64,000 nt of DNA from Alphaproteobacteria bacterium (GCA_030428615.1 JAUIDN010000002.1:310001-374000), one strand, 5' to 3'. Shown: positions 18,723-28,581, counted from the stretch's first letter. Translations and numbers: made by a program. Notes: generated by a model not told the origin, from the letters alone.

Positions 18723-19190
18723 ATGTCACAACTATCGGTTCATAGCCCCGTCGGCGATCTTACCATCAGTGAAGAAGAAGGAAAAATCGTTTCACTCGAT
18801 TGGGGGTGGTCACCATTTCAGGAAGAAAATGAATTATTGCTACATGCGAAAAAATTACTTGATCAATATTTCGACGGGGACAATCCCCAATTCGATTTAC
18901 CCCTGAACCCTCATGGCACTAAATTTCAGAAAGACGTCTGGAATATTATGCTCGAAATTCCTTATGGTAATATTTTAACCTATGGTGAAATTTCCGATCG
19001 GTTAAATTCACATGCACGGGCGGTCGGTCTTGCCTGCGGATTAAATCCCATCCCGATTATCATCCCCTGCCACCGTGTCATGGGTAAAGATGGAAAACTT
19101 ACCGGTTTTTCCGGCGGCGAAGGGGTGAAGACAAAACAGTTCCTTTTAGACTTGGAAGAAGCAGGGGGTAATCTAAGATTTCCTTTTTAG
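18723..19190 (+). CDS. ogt: Methylated-DNA--protein-cysteine S-methyltransferase
   Basis: Suicide repair enzyme that removes alkyl groups from O6-alkylguanine. The active-site motif IPCHRVMG has Cys at residue 116. The helix-turn-helix region (YGNILTYGEISDRL) and KLTGFSGGEGVK also match the Ogt/AGT family. At 155 residues it is on the short side, as for Ogt-type proteins without an Ada domain. It stands alone on the plus strand against its leftward neighbours, facing convergent nhaC nine bases away. Confidence 0.95.
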   Translation: MSQLSVHSPVGDLTISEEEGKIVSLDWGWSPFQEENELLLHAKKLLDQYFDGDNPQFDLPLNPHGTKFQKDVWNIMLEIPYGNILTYGEISDRLNSHARAVGLACGLNPIPIIIPCHRVMGKDGKLTGFSGGEGVKTKQFLLDLEEAGGNLRFPF

Positions 19191-19199
19191 GACTTAGCC

Positions 19200-20663
19200 C
19201 TACTCAGCCAGAACCTCTTCTTCGACAATTGGTGCAATTTTAATATTATACATCCCGTATAATACGGAAACCACGGGGCTGATCAAATTGAAGAAACAGT
19301 AAGGGGCATAAGCGAATGTCGCAATACCGAGAGTGCTCGAGAAGAATGCCCCGCATGTGTTCCACGGAACAAGAACCGATGTCACGGTTCCGGTATCTTC
19401 CAACGCACGGGACAGATTTTTTGCCGCCAGATTCCGTCTTTTAAATTCAAGTCTGTACATGCGACCCGGCAACACAATCGCAATATACTGATCCGCGGCC
19501 AGAATATTCACACCAATACACGTTAAAGCTGTAACAAGAATAAGGGACCCGGTCGACTGAGCCATGCCAATCAGCCCGACAACCAATCTTTTAAGAAGGC
19601 CCAGTTTTTCCATTATCGATCCGAAGGTAATCGCACACATGATAAGCCAGATTGTGTTAAGCATTCCCGCCATACCACCCTGTGTTAGCAGCTCATCCAT
19701 CGCCATATCACCGGTATCAGCAGAATACCCGGCAAAAAGGGCAGTCCATATGCCATCAAGAAGCGCGATAATTTCGTTGCTGTCATTTGTCTGTGCCAAT
19801 TTAGTGATCACATCGGGTTGAAAGATCAAAGCCATCACCACACCGGCTAAAGTACCGATGACCAAGGTTGGAAAGGCTGGGTTCTTCTTCACAGCAAGAA
19901 CAAACACAACCACCAATGGAAGCAGTAGATATATGCCGATATCAAAGTTTTCCCGAATCAGATTTAACTGTGCGCTCAAATCGATATTGTCAGAGTTAAT
20001 ATCACTGGTCAGGCCAATAATAAGATAAAGTATAATCGCAATGGAAATAGACGGAATTGTTGTCCAGGTCATATGGCGTATATGCGTGAATAAATCCGTT
20101 CCTGCAACCGCCGGCGCCAGATTTGTTGTATCAGACAGCGGCGACATCTTATCGCCAAAATAAGCCCCTGATATAATTGCCCCCGCTGTCATTTCCAGCG
20201 ATAAACCAAGCCCTGACGCAATACCCATAAGACCAATACCAATTGTACTGGCAACGGTCCAACTGCTTCCAATACTGATGGCGGCAATTGCACTTAAAAT
20301 ACAGGCCGTAAAATAGAAAATATTCGGGTTGATGATTTGAAGTCCATAGTAAATCATCGCCGGAACAGTACCGGCGAGAATCCAGGAACCAATCAGCATC
20401 CCAACAGCCATTAAAATGAGGATTGCCCCAAAGGTATTAGCTATCCCTTGTGATATTGCTTTTTCTATTTCGCGCCAATTATGACCATTTTTGACCCCGA
20501 TGATAAGCGCGATACCCCCGGCCATTATAAGTGCGATCTGGTTCGCACCACTTGATGACCCATCACCATAAAGATATACAGAAAGCCCGAGCATACTGAT
20601 GAGACAAACAACCGGTATTAATGCATCTATAAAACTCGGCTCACGGTGTTCTGTACTGGTCAT
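19200..20663 (-). CDS. nhaC: Na+/H+ antiporter, NhaC family
   Basis: A 487-residue inner-membrane transporter with about twelve hydrophobic segments. The conserved polar motifs GSSWTVASTIGIGL and SGAYFGDKMSPLSDTTNLAP are characteristic of NhaC antiporters; the GDKxSPLSDTTNLAP stretch is diagnostic of the family. It probably exports sodium in exchange for protons, consistent with a marine or halotolerant lifestyle, which is an inference. It lies downstream of rho but is separated from it by a strong terminator. Confidence 0.92.
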   Translation of the reverse strand: MTSTEHREPSFIDALIPVVCLISMLGLSVYLYGDGSSSGANQIALIMAGGIALIIGVKNGHNWREIEKAISQGIANTFGAILILMAVGMLIGSWILAGTVPAMIYYGLQIINPNIFYFTACILSAIAAISIGSSWTVASTIGIGLMGIASGLGLSLEMTAGAIISGAYFGDKMSPLSDTTNLAPAVAGTDLFTHIRHMTWTTIPSISIAIILYLIIGLTSDINSDNIDLSAQLNLIRENFDIGIYLLLPLVVVFVLAVKKNPAFPTLVIGTLAGVVMALIFQPDVITKLAQTNDSNEIIALLDGIWTALFAGYSADTGDMAMDELLTQGGMAGMLNTIWLIMCAITFGSIMEKLGLLKRLVVGLIGMAQSTGSLILVTALTCIGVNILAADQYIAIVLPGRMYRLEFKRRNLAAKNLSRALEDTGTVTSVLVPWNTCGAFFSSTLGIATFAYAPYCFFNLISPVVSVLYGMYNIKIAPIVEEEVLAE

Positions 20664-20731
20664 ATGTAATCGATCCCTCTGTTATTCCTTTTCTTCGATT
20701 AAAGCAGAGAAAATTGAAAAATGCTATCAAT

Positions 20732-20760
20732 AAAAAAAGGGCCCGTTTTGCGGGCCCTTT
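20732..20760 (-). terminator. Strong intrinsic terminator downstream of rho
   Basis: On the minus strand a perfect 10-bp stem (AAAGGGCCCG / CGGGCCCTTT) with a five-base loop runs straight into a run of seven T. It lies 14 bases beyond the rho stop codon. Confidence 0.93.
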
Positions 20761-20774
20761 CGATAAACCATTAA

Positions 20775-22031
20775 TCAATTATTCATGGAGTTATAAAATT
20801 CCTCGTTATCCTTCGAATCTTTAAGCTTGTTAATCAAGAACTCAATCGCATCTACTGACCCCATCGGCATGAGTATACGGCGCAGGACATACATTTTTGC
20901 AAGCGTCCCAGCATCAAGCAGCAATTCTTCCTTGCGGGTACCCGATTTTGTAATATCAATAGCGGGGAAAATGCGTTTATCACTGACTTTACGGTCAAGG
21001 ACAATTTCAGAGTTACCCGTGCCTTTAAATTCTTCAAAGATCACTTCATCCATACGGCTACCCGTATCAATCAATGCGGTCGCGATGATCGTTAATGATC
21101 CCCCTTCCTCGACATTTCGGGCGGCACCAAAAAAACGTTTCGGGCGTTGAAGGGCATTGGCATCCACACCACCGGTAAGTACTTTACCGGAGCTTGGTAT
21201 AACGGTGTTATATGCACGCGCTAGTCGAGTGATACTATCAAGAAGAATGACAACATCATATTTGTTTTCAACAAGTCTTTTCGCTTTTTCTATAACCATT
21301 TCAGCAACTTGAACATGCCGACTGGCCGGTTCATCAAAGGTTGAACTTACAACTTCCCCTTTAACGGACCTTCTCATGTCTGTCACTTCTTCAGGACGTT
21401 CATCAATCAGAAGAACGATCAAAATCACATCAGGATGATTTTCCTTTATGGCATGAGCAATGTTTTGCATCAGAACGGTTTTACCGGTTCGAGGCGGTGC
21501 CACAATCACAGCACGCTGGCCAAAACCGATCGGGGCAACAAGATCAATAACCCGTGTTGACTTATCCTTGAGAGTCGGGTCCACCCGATCCAGTTTAAAT
21601 TTCCTGTCCGGGTGAAGCGGTGTAAGACTATCGAAATGAACCTTATGTTTACCGGCGTCAGGATCCTTATAATTTACCGTTGATACTTTAAGCAAAGCGA
21701 AATACCGTTCACCATCTTTCGGCGCCCGGATTAACCCTTCAACCGTATCCCCGGTACGAAGACCAAAACGTTTTATCTGGCTTGGGCTTACGTATATATC
21801 ATCGGGGCCCGGCAAATAATTTGATTCCGGTGATCTTAAGAAACCAAAACCATCCTGCAATACTTCGACAACACCACCACCGGATATTTCCTCATTTCTC
21901 GCGGCAAGAGCCTTCAATATCGCAAACATCAATTCCTGCTTTCGCATATTGCTTGCGTTTTCGACGTCATTTTCTTCGGCTAGGTCCAAAAGCTCCGCAG
22001 GGGCTTTCTTTTTAAGGTCCAATAAATTCAT
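20775..22031 (-). CDS. rho: Transcription termination factor Rho
   Basis: Hexameric RNA helicase that ends transcription. The N-terminal Rho-N helical domain ([20 protein letters not shown]) is followed by the cold-shock-like RNA-binding domain ([20 protein letters not shown], about residues 63-82), Walker [11 protein letters not shown] (about 178-187) and Walker [17 protein letters not shown]. Length is 418 residues. It is placed beside the haem genes near the origin, as in other alphaproteobacteria. Confidence 0.98.
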   Translation of the reverse strand: MNLLDLKKKAPAELLDLAEENDVENASNMRKQELMFAILKALAARNEEISGGGVVEVLQDGFGFLRSPESNYLPGPDDIYVSPSQIKRFGLRTGDTVEGLIRAPKDGERYFALLKVSTVNYKDPDAGKHKVHFDSLTPLHPDRKFKLDRVDPTLKDKSTRVIDLVAPIGFGQRAVIVAPPRTGKTVLMQNIAHAIKENHPDVILIVLLIDERPEEVTDMRRSVKGEVVSSTFDEPASRHVQVAEMVIEKAKRLVENKYDVVILLDSITRLARAYNTVIPSSGKVLTGGVDANALQRPKRFFGAARNVEEGGSLTIIATALIDTGSRMDEVIFEEFKGTGNSEIVLDRKVSDKRIFPAIDITKSGTRKEELLLDAGTLAKMYVLRRILMPMGSVDAIEFLINKLKDSKDNEEFYNSMNN

Positions 22032-22183
22032 GGTGTATTTCCAGATGTGTTGTGAAGATTTGATATATTTTTTTATAGAATTTCAAGAAGTTGATTAAAA
22101 AAATGGAAGATAAATCGTATCAGACGATAGATTTGAACAGAATGATACTCGATTTTTTTAAAATAGCAAAGGTCTTTCTTATC

Positions 22184-22645
22184 TTATGAAAAAGGTTTTA
22201 GAAATACCATAAATACGATGACCATCATCAATATTGTCGGGATTTCATTAACCATTCGAAAGAATTTTTCATTATGTTTGTTTTCATTGCGCTCAAACGC
22301 CTTACGCCAACGCGATAAATATCCGTGAAAGCCAGATAATATCAATACCGCAGCAAACTTGATATAAAACCAACCGCCCGCATGCCAGCTATCCTGCCCA
22401 AACGATAATGCCAATCCGAAAATCCATGTTGCTGTCATTGCCGGATTAATAATGATACGCATTAATTTGCGCTCCATTTCCTTGAACATTTCAGAAGCAT
22501 CGGACCCGGCGTCAAGTCGAGTGTGATAAACAAACAATCGTGGCAGATAAAACATACCTGCCATCCAGCTGATCACCGAAATAATATGAAAAGACAACAG
22601 CCAGTAATAATATTCCTGAAAAAAACCGATCAATGCGTCACTCAT
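22184..22645 (-). CDS. hemJ: Protoporphyrinogen IX oxidase HemJ
   Basis: A 153-residue membrane protein of the HemJ (UPF0093) family with about four transmembrane segments. The N-terminal SFHIISVISWMAGMFYLPRL contains the conserved histidine, and VYHTRLD and MRIIINPAMTATWIFGL also match. It catalyses the penultimate step of haem synthesis, replacing HemG/HemY. It overlaps the 3' end of hemH by eight bases, and hemE-hemH-hemJ thus encode late haem pathway enzymes in one unit. Confidence 0.93.
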   Translation of the reverse strand: MSDALIGFFQEYYYWLLSFHIISVISWMAGMFYLPRLFVYHTRLDAGSDASEMFKEMERKLMRIIINPAMTATWIFGLALSFGQDSWHAGGWFYIKFAAVLILSGFHGYLSRWRKAFERNENKHNEKFFRMVNEIPTILMMVIVFMVFLKPFS

Positions 22646-23612
22646 CTTTTATCCTGTGTTCCAATACAAGTTTCGCCAGCCCTTCTATAAACCTGTCCCG
22701 ATCCTGAACCGTATTAACACGAACATAATCCTTGATCCCATTTTCATCCGCAAGTTCTTTATATTCAATATCAAGCTCAACAAGGGTTTCTGAATGTTCG
22801 GAAACAAAAGCGACCGGAACCATAATTATATTTTTACCGTCTTCTGCCGCTCTTTCAATTTCATCTTCCGTAGAAGGGCCGATCCATTCGAGCGGGCCAA
22901 CCCTGCTTTGATAGCAAACGACATGGTCAAGGTGTTCGTCTTTTAATTTATCCATTAGGGCTGCACAGGTTTGTTCAACCTGCATCTGGTATGGATCTCC
23001 AGCTTCAATAGTTTTTTTGGGTAGTCCATGTGCCGAAAGAAGCAGTCTGTATTCCTTTGGATTTTCAATTAAGGCTAATTTTTCACAGATCATATCGGCA
23101 ATGGTACAAACGAAAAAATCATGGTCGGGATAATCTTTCACCACTCGATATGGTGTTGTGAGACCACTTTTTTTAGCACATTTATTCCATTCTATCAGAC
23201 CCGTTCCCGTGGTTGTCACGCTATATTGGGGATAAAGGGGCAGTAATATAATTTCATCAGGATCAAATTTTTTTACGTCACCTACTATTTCATGCGCAAA
23301 CGGGTGCCAATAGCGCATGAACACAAAACACTTAAAATCATCTTGATTCAGATCGTTAAGCGTTTGTTCCAGTTTCTTTTTCTGCTTTTCCGTTTCCTCT
23401 AAAATCGGGGATTTATTGCCGATCTCTCGGTAAATATTACGGGCGATTGGTGCGCGCTGGCGCGAAATGGTTTTGGCAATCATCCATCTTAACGGATTTG
23501 GAACCGTTATGATCGCGGGATCATAAAACAAATTGAATAAAAACGGTTTTACCGCATCCAGATTGTCCGGCCCCCCCAGGTTAAACATGATAACGGCTGT
23601 TTTCTTGCTCAT
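22638..23612 (-). CDS. hemH: Ferrochelatase
   Basis: Inserts ferrous iron into protoporphyrin IX. The 324-residue protein starts MSKKTAVIMFNLGGPDNLDAVKPFLFNL-like, typical of ferrochelatase. The metal-site region LLSAHGLPKKTIEAGDPY carries the conserved histidine. CYQSRVGPLEWIGPSTE and VPVAFVSEHSETLVELDIEY are also family signatures. It begins three bases after hemE ends. Confidence 0.97.
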   Translation of the reverse strand: MSKKTAVIMFNLGGPDNLDAVKPFLFNLFYDPAIITVPNPLRWMIAKTISRQRAPIARNIYREIGNKSPILEETEKQKKKLEQTLNDLNQDDFKCFVFMRYWHPFAHEIVGDVKKFDPDEIILLPLYPQYSVTTTGTGLIEWNKCAKKSGLTTPYRVVKDYPDHDFFVCTIADMICEKLALIENPKEYRLLLSAHGLPKKTIEAGDPYQMQVEQTCAALMDKLKDEHLDHVVCYQSRVGPLEWIGPSTEDEIERAAEDGKNIIMVPVAFVSEHSETLVELDIEYKELADENGIKDYVRVNTVQDRDRFIEGLAKLVLEHRIKDE

Positions 23613-23615
23613 AAT

Positions 23616-24653
23616 CTATCTTCTGTAATTTAAAATAATATCTGAGACCAGTTTCACATTTTCCGGTGGAGTCTGTGGAATGATCCCATGTCCTAGATTA
23701 AATACGTGTGAGCCGTCTTTTAGATGTTCAAGAATGTGATAAACTGCTTTTTCAAGGGGCTTACCACCACTTACCAGCAACAAGGGGTCCAGGTTGCCCT
23801 GTACGGGGCAAAGGGGTTGAATCACATTTTTAACCCATGTGGTTGAAGTGGACGTATCAATGCTAACGGCACTTACGCCTGTCTTCTTGACAAAATTCTT
23901 TATTTTTGCCCCTGCCCCTTTTGGAAAACCGATGATCGGTACGTCGGGGTGGACGGCGCGGATATTTTCAACGATTTTTTTGACCGGCTCGACACACCAT
24001 TTTATAAATTCATCTGCCGGCAGTGTTCCCGACCAACTGTCAAAAATCTGTAGGGCTTCTGCACCATTATCGACCTGTCGAATAAGATATTCGGATGTTG
24101 ATATAACAAGAAGATTAATTATTTTAGTGAATGTTTCCCGGTCCTGATAAGCCATTAATCGGGTCTCAGCCTGATCCTTGGAACCACGACCATTGACCAT
24201 GTAAGTCGCAACGGTCCAGGGCGCTCCCGCAAATCCAATTAATGCGACATTTTCTGGAAGCGCTTTTGATAGATTAGATACTGTTTGGTACACCGGACTT
24301 AAGTGATCATGAAGCTTATCCATTGATAATTTCTGTAGCTTATCCAGATTATTAACCGGTGTTAATACAGGACCTTCTCCTGTTTTGAATGCCAAATCCT
24401 GTCCAAGCGCGTGCGGAATGACAAGAATATCCGAAAAAAGAATGGCAGCGTCCATCTTAAACCGTCTGATCGGTTGTAACGTAACTTCGGTTGCGAAATC
24501 TGGATTATAACAAAGGTCAAGAAATGACCCGGCCTCTTTTCTTAGGGCCATATATTCCGGAAGATAGCGTCCTGCCTGCCGCATGAACCAGAAAGGTACC
24601 CGCTCCGTTTTTTCGCCTTTTAAAGTTTGGATAAAAAGTTTTTTATTGCTCAT
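23616..24653 (-). CDS. hemE: Uroporphyrinogen decarboxylase
   Basis: Cofactor-free enzyme converting uroporphyrinogen III to coproporphyrinogen III. The N-terminal signature PFWFMRQAGRYLPEY and the second signature GFAGAPWTVATYMV are both present, and the C-terminus has VFNLGHGIIPQTPPENV. Length is 345 residues. It is the first gene left of the origin region and is transcribed away from it, exactly as in Caulobacter. Confidence 0.98.
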   Translation of the reverse strand: MSNKKLFIQTLKGEKTERVPFWFMRQAGRYLPEYMALRKEAGSFLDLCYNPDFATEVTLQPIRRFKMDAAILFSDILVIPHALGQDLAFKTGEGPVLTPVNNLDKLQKLSMDKLHDHLSPVYQTVSNLSKALPENVALIGFAGAPWTVATYMVNGRGSKDQAETRLMAYQDRETFTKIINLLVISTSEYLIRQVDNGAEALQIFDSWSGTLPADEFIKWCVEPVKKIVENIRAVHPDVPIIGFPKGAGAKIKNFVKKTGVSAVSIDTSTSTTWVKNVIQPLCPVQGNLDPLLLVSGGKPLEKAVYHILEHLKDGSHVFNLGHGIIPQTPPENVKLVSDIILNYRR

Positions 24654-25049
24654 AATTTTAGGTCTTAAAAGTTATACACCGAAAACATTACTTATATTAT
24701 ATTTATATATAAATATTGTAGTGGTTAGTTGGTCCTGTGAGTATCGTGGATTATTTGTTATGCACAGCTTATCCAAAATTTTATCAACACTTCTTTCGAT
24801 AACCGAGTATAGTTTGAGAAAAACGATAACTTACCAGAAATTAAGCATATACATATAATGAGACAGAAAAAAAGAACAGAATTATTATCAGATACTCTAA
24901 ATTATTAATTCTGTAGAATATTTTTTATACACAATAGAAAAACAAAAGTATTAAAATAGAATGACCTTAACAAATAACAAGCATTTAAGAAAAATAGCTA
25001 CTTATCCCCACTATTCAGGTTATTCGAATGAAGTGACGGAAAAAAGTAT
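24654..25049. other. Probable chromosomal replication origin (oriC)
   Basis: A 396-bp strongly AT-rich gap between divergent hemE and the PPSR gene, with no convincing ORF. DnaA-box matches on the plus strand are TTATGCACA (24758-24766) and TTATACACA (24925-24933), both exact to TTATNCACA. Near matches are TTATACACC (24672-24680), TTATCCAAA (24769-24777), TTATCAACA (24781-24789) and TTATCCCCA (25002-25010). An almost pure A/T stretch at about 24689-24718 could be the unwinding element. Gene orientation switches here from mostly minus to mostly plus. In Caulobacter the origin lies in this same hemE-PPSR interval. Confidence 0.88.
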
Positions 25050-25877
25050 ATGACGAAAGTACATCTTCACCTTGTTTCAGATTCGACCGGTGATACTCTG
25101 GAACAGGTTGCAAAGGCATCCCTTGTTCAGTTTCCCGGTATAGAGCCGATCAAACACTACTGGCCGATGATCAGAACAGCCCGCCATATGGAACGGCTTA
25201 TCGCCGAAATGGAAGAAAACCCAGGTATTGTTATGTTTACGTTGGTGGATCATGAAATTGAAAAGGTGCTGATTGATGCCTGTAAGAATCATAATTGGCC
25301 GTGTATACCGGTTCTTCACGGTATTATTCGCGAACTTGGTAGACATCTTGGTGAAACCCCAACCGAAAGACCAGGGTTACAGCATCAAATGGACGATAAG
25401 TATTTCGAACGTATTGATGCTATCCAATATACGCTTGCACATGACGACGGGCAGATTGCCGATAATCTTCAGGAAGCGGATATAATCCTGGTTGGTGTCT
25501 CACGGACCTCAAAAACGCCGACCTGTATTTATTTGGCAAACCGGGGGTATAAGGCGGCGAATATTCCTATTGTTCCTGGCTGCCCGCTCCCCGCAGAGCT
25601 TGAGCAGTGCAAGGATAAATTTATTGTCGGTCTTGTAAATAGCGTTGATCGGCTTGTGCAGATCCGCCGTAATAGGCTTCTGATGTTAAAGGAAAACAAG
25701 ACAACAGATTATGTTGATGAAGAACTCGTCAAAGAAGAGGTGAAGCAGGCAAGGAGACTTTTCAGTAAAATGGGGTGGCCGACGGTTGATGTAACCCGTC
25801 GTTCTATTGAAGAAACATCGGTAGCGATTATAAATCTGAAAAATAAATATGATGAAGAAAAGTCAGCGTCAGCGTAA
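25050..25877 (+). CDS. PEP synthase / PPDK regulatory kinase-pyrophosphorylase (PPSR, DUF299)
   Basis: Bifunctional enzyme that inactivates pyruvate phosphate dikinase or PEP synthase by ADP-dependent phosphorylation and reactivates it by phosphorolysis. The N-terminus HLVSDSTGDTLEQVAKA and the P-loop-like GVSRTSKTPTCIYLANRGYKAANIPIV are diagnostic of the family. The C-terminal GWPTVDVTRRSIEETSVAII also fits. Length is 275 residues. It is the first gene rightward of the origin. Confidence 0.95.
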   Translation: MTKVHLHLVSDSTGDTLEQVAKASLVQFPGIEPIKHYWPMIRTARHMERLIAEMEENPGIVMFTLVDHEIEKVLIDACKNHNWPCIPVLHGIIRELGRHLGETPTERPGLQHQMDDKYFERIDAIQYTLAHDDGQIADNLQEADIILVGVSRTSKTPTCIYLANRGYKAANIPIVPGCPLPAELEQCKDKFIVGLVNSVDRLVQIRRNRLLMLKENKTTDYVDEELVKEEVKQARRLFSKMGWPTVDVTRRSIEETSVAIINLKNKYDEEKSASA

Positions 25878-25880
25878 ATC

Positions 25881-26474
25881 ATGGGATTGATTCTCGCATC
25901 CAAAAGTAAATCCAGAGAAAACATGTTGAGGGCCGCCAACATTAAGATAAATGCGGTGGGATCGGGTGTTGACGAAGCAGCAATAAAATCAGGCATATCT
26001 GCGACGGGTGCTGACTATACTAAAGTGGCAGAACGGCTGGCATTGGAAAAAGCACTCGCCGTCTCAAAGAAGTATCCGGGTGATCTGGTTATTGGTGCGG
26101 ATCAGGTTTTGGTCTGCGAAAACAAGGCGTTTGACAAAGCGCAATCATTGGCGGAAGCAGAGGAGCATCTTAAGTTTTTTCGTGGAAAAACCCACGTGTT
26201 AGTCACGTCACTTGCCTTGGTTGAAAATGGAAATAGGATCTGGTGTTATACTGAGAAACCAGAGCTGACCATGACAAATTTTTCTGATAGATTTTTGAAA
26301 AATTATATAAAGACAGCGGGTGATGCATTATTACATTCGGTAGGAGCTTATTTTCTGGAAGAAAAGGGGATTACCCTTTTTTCCAAAATTGAAGGTGATT
26401 ATCATGCTATTCTTGGATTGCCGCTTTTGCCACTATTACAAAAATTGAGAGAATTAAAAAAAATTGATGGATAA
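25881..26474 (+). CDS. maf: Maf-like nucleoside triphosphate pyrophosphatase
   Basis: Maf/Ham1-superfamily house-cleaning enzyme that hydrolyses non-canonical or modified NTPs; some members affect septum formation. Motifs are ILASKSKSRENML at the N-terminus, GADQVLVCENKAFDKA in the middle and the C-terminal KIEGDYHAILGLPLLPL. Length is 197 residues. It follows the PPSR gene by three bases and overlaps aroE by eight. Confidence 0.93.
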   Translation: MGLILASKSKSRENMLRAANIKINAVGSGVDEAAIKSGISATGADYTKVAERLALEKALAVSKKYPGDLVIGADQVLVCENKAFDKAQSLAEAEEHLKFFRGKTHVLVTSLALVENGNRIWCYTEKPELTMTNFSDRFLKNYIKTAGDALLHSVGAYFLEEKGITLFSKIEGDYHAILGLPLLPLLQKLRELKKIDG

Positions 26475-27312
26475 GGAACAACAGATAATAGCGGGTGTGG
26501 TTGGCGACCCTGTTTCCCACAGCCTGTCACCACGGCTTCACGGATTTTGGTTGAAAAAATATGCTATCAATGGTGATTACCGCGCTTTTCATGTAAAGCC
26601 CGATGAGTTGGCGATATTTTTTAATTCTATGGATGAAAAAAACATTCGTGGTGTGAACCTTACTGTTCCCCATAAGGAGCGGGCATTGGGCCTTGTCGAC
26701 CATGTTGATAATCTGGCAAGAAGAATTGGTGCAATTAATACGGTTTATTTTGATGAAAGTAAAAAAATGGTTGGCACAAATACGGATGGCCACGGTTTTT
26801 TAACACATCTTAAAAATTCAGCACCAGGATGGAGGGCGCAAAACGGGCCGGTCGTCATTATCGGCGCGGGCGGCGCTGCGCGCGCCGTGATAATCAGTCT
26901 GCTTGATGACGGTGTTCCTGAAATTCGTCTGTGTAACAGAACACTGGAACGCGCAAAGTCGCTTGCCGTTGAACTTGGCGATAAACGCATAAAAATTATT
27001 CCCTGGGGGGAAAAGGAAAAAGAGCTCATCGGGTGTGCGCTTCTCGTTAATGTGACCACACTTGGTATGGCGGGGCAACCCCCTCTTATCATTAATCTGG
27101 ACCGCTTACCCGTTAAAGCAGTAGTTTATGATATCGTTTATACCCCGCTTGAGACAGATTTGCTAAGGCAGGCAAAAGAGAGGGGTAACCCAGTCGTCGA
27201 CGGGCTTGGGATGCTGCTTCATCAGGCGGTACCTGGGTTTAAGGCGTGGTTCGGTATAACCCCCGAAGTTGATGATGAACTGCGGGAATATTTACTTGAG
27301 GTCTTAAAATGA
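26467..27312 (+). CDS. aroE: Shikimate dehydrogenase
   Basis: NADP-dependent reduction of 3-dehydroshikimate to shikimate. The substrate-binding region is DPVSHSLSPRLHGFW, the catalytic lysine is in LTVPHKERAL, and the dinucleotide loop is IGAGGAARAVIISL; VVDGLGMLLHQAVPGFKAW is the C-terminal signature. A TTG codon precedes the ATG at 26467; the ATG is taken as start. Length is 281 residues. Confidence 0.97.
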   Translation: MDKEQQIIAGVVGDPVSHSLSPRLHGFWLKKYAINGDYRAFHVKPDELAIFFNSMDEKNIRGVNLTVPHKERALGLVDHVDNLARRIGAINTVYFDESKKMVGTNTDGHGFLTHLKNSAPGWRAQNGPVVIIGAGGAARAVIISLLDDGVPEIRLCNRTLERAKSLAVELGDKRIKIIPWGEKEKELIGCALLVNVTTLGMAGQPPLIINLDRLPVKAVVYDIVYTPLETDLLRQAKERGNPVVDGLGMLLHQAVPGFKAWFGITPEVDDELREYLLEVLK

Positions 27313-27890
27313 AGACCATTGGGCTCACCGGATCCATTGGCATGGGCAAAACAGAAACTGCAAAAATATTTGAAAAGCTTGGTGTCCCTGTTTTTGATAG
27401 TGATGCAGCCGTTCATAAGCTTCTTGGGCCGGGGGGCAATGCCGTTGAGCAGGTTGAAAATGAATTCCCAGGGGTACGAGCCGGCAATGAAATTGACCGG
27501 CAAAAACTGGGAGCGCGCGTATTTTCAAATAGAGAATCACTAAACAAACTAGAGAAGATATTGCATCCGATGGTGATGAAAATCAGAGCGGAATTTGTCG
27601 AACAACAAAAATCAGACATCGTTTTATTTGATATCCCGCTGCTGTTTGAAAAGGGTTATGAAGACGACGTAGATTATATTGTTGTTGTTTCAGCACCCTA
27701 TGAAATTCAAAAAGAACGGGTGCTCAAACGGCCCGGTATGACAGAACAAAAATTTCTGGATATTCTCGCCAGACAAATGCCGGATCAGGAAAAAAGAGCA
27801 AAAGCCGACTTTATCATTCAAACCGACCAGGGATTGGATTATGCTGAAAAACAGGTGAGTGAAATACTGGAAAAAATTAGGGACTATTGA
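27309..27890 (+). CDS. coaE: Dephospho-CoA kinase
   Basis: Catalyses the last step of coenzyme A synthesis. The P-loop GSIGMGKTE lies at residues 8-16, followed by FDSDAAVHKLL and DIPLLFEKG. Length is 193 residues. Its ATG overlaps the aroE stop in an ATGA junction, indicating translational coupling. Confidence 0.96.
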   Translation: MKTIGLTGSIGMGKTETAKIFEKLGVPVFDSDAAVHKLLGPGGNAVEQVENEFPGVRAGNEIDRQKLGARVFSNRESLNKLEKILHPMVMKIRAEFVEQQKSDIVLFDIPLLFEKGYEDDVDYIVVVSAPYEIQKERVLKRPGMTEQKFLDILARQMPDQEKRAKADFIIQTDQGLDYAEKQVSEILEKIRDY

Positions 27891-27892
27891 TC

Positions 27893-28567
27893 ATGCGTGA
27901 AGTTGTGTTTGATACAGAAACGACTGGGCTTGACCCGTTTAACGGAGACCGCGTTGTCGAAATAGGATGCGTTGTTGTGGACGATTATATCCCCACAGGT
28001 GAAGTTTATCATGTTTATATAAACCCTGAACGGAATGTGCCGACCGCTGCGGTGCAGGTCCATGGCCTGACAGAAGAATTTTTAAAAGACAAACCGACAT
28101 TTGCTGAGATTGTAGGTGAATTCAGAGACTTTTGCGGTGATATGAATCTTGTGGCGCATAACGCCGAGTTTGATATGAAATTTATCAATTGGGAGATGGA
28201 GAACCTTGGGTTTTCACCCTACCCGACCAGCCGGTCCGTTGATACGCTCGCCATTTCAAGAAGAAAGTTTCCCGGCGCCAATAATACTCTCGATGCACTT
28301 TGTAAAAGATTTTCCATTGATAATTCCAACAGGGTGAAACACGGGGCGTTGCTGGACGCAGAATTGCTTGCGGATGTTTATCTTGAACTTATGGGTGGGC
28401 GTCAAACCGGCTTTGGACTTGTATCCGATGATAATAAGGGGGGGGCTATCAAGGAAGCGCAAATTCAGGAAAAAATATATCGTGACCCTCGACCGCATTT
28501 TGCCAGTGAAGAAGAATTGCGTCGCCATGAAGCTTTTATCAAGGATATTGAAAACTCCCTCTGGTGA
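27893..28567 (+). CDS. dnaQ: DNA polymerase III epsilon subunit (3'-5' exonuclease)
   Basis: Proofreading exonuclease of the replicative polymerase. The DEDDh residues are visible: Exo I FDTETTGLD (Asp7, Glu9), Exo II HNAEFDMKFI, and Exo III HGALLDAELLADVY. The 224-residue length fits. The TTG at 27887 overlaps the coaE stop; ATG 27893 is the better start. The C-terminal region (KIYRDPRPHFASEEELRRHE) probably contacts the polymerase subunit. Confidence 0.96.
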   Translation: MREVVFDTETTGLDPFNGDRVVEIGCVVVDDYIPTGEVYHVYINPERNVPTAAVQVHGLTEEFLKDKPTFAEIVGEFRDFCGDMNLVAHNAEFDMKFINWEMENLGFSPYPTSRSVDTLAISRRKFPGANNTLDALCKRFSIDNSNRVKHGALLDAELLADVYLELMGGRQTGFGLVSDDNKGGAIKEAQIQEKIYRDPRPHFASEEELRRHEAFIKDIENSLW

Positions 28568-28581
28568 TTTAATGCTGTAAT

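Noticed and set aside
24583-24858. 91-codon plus-strand ORF reaching from hemE into the origin gap
   Set aside because: It begins antisense inside hemE and continues through AT-rich origin DNA; composition and lack of family features indicate a chance frame.
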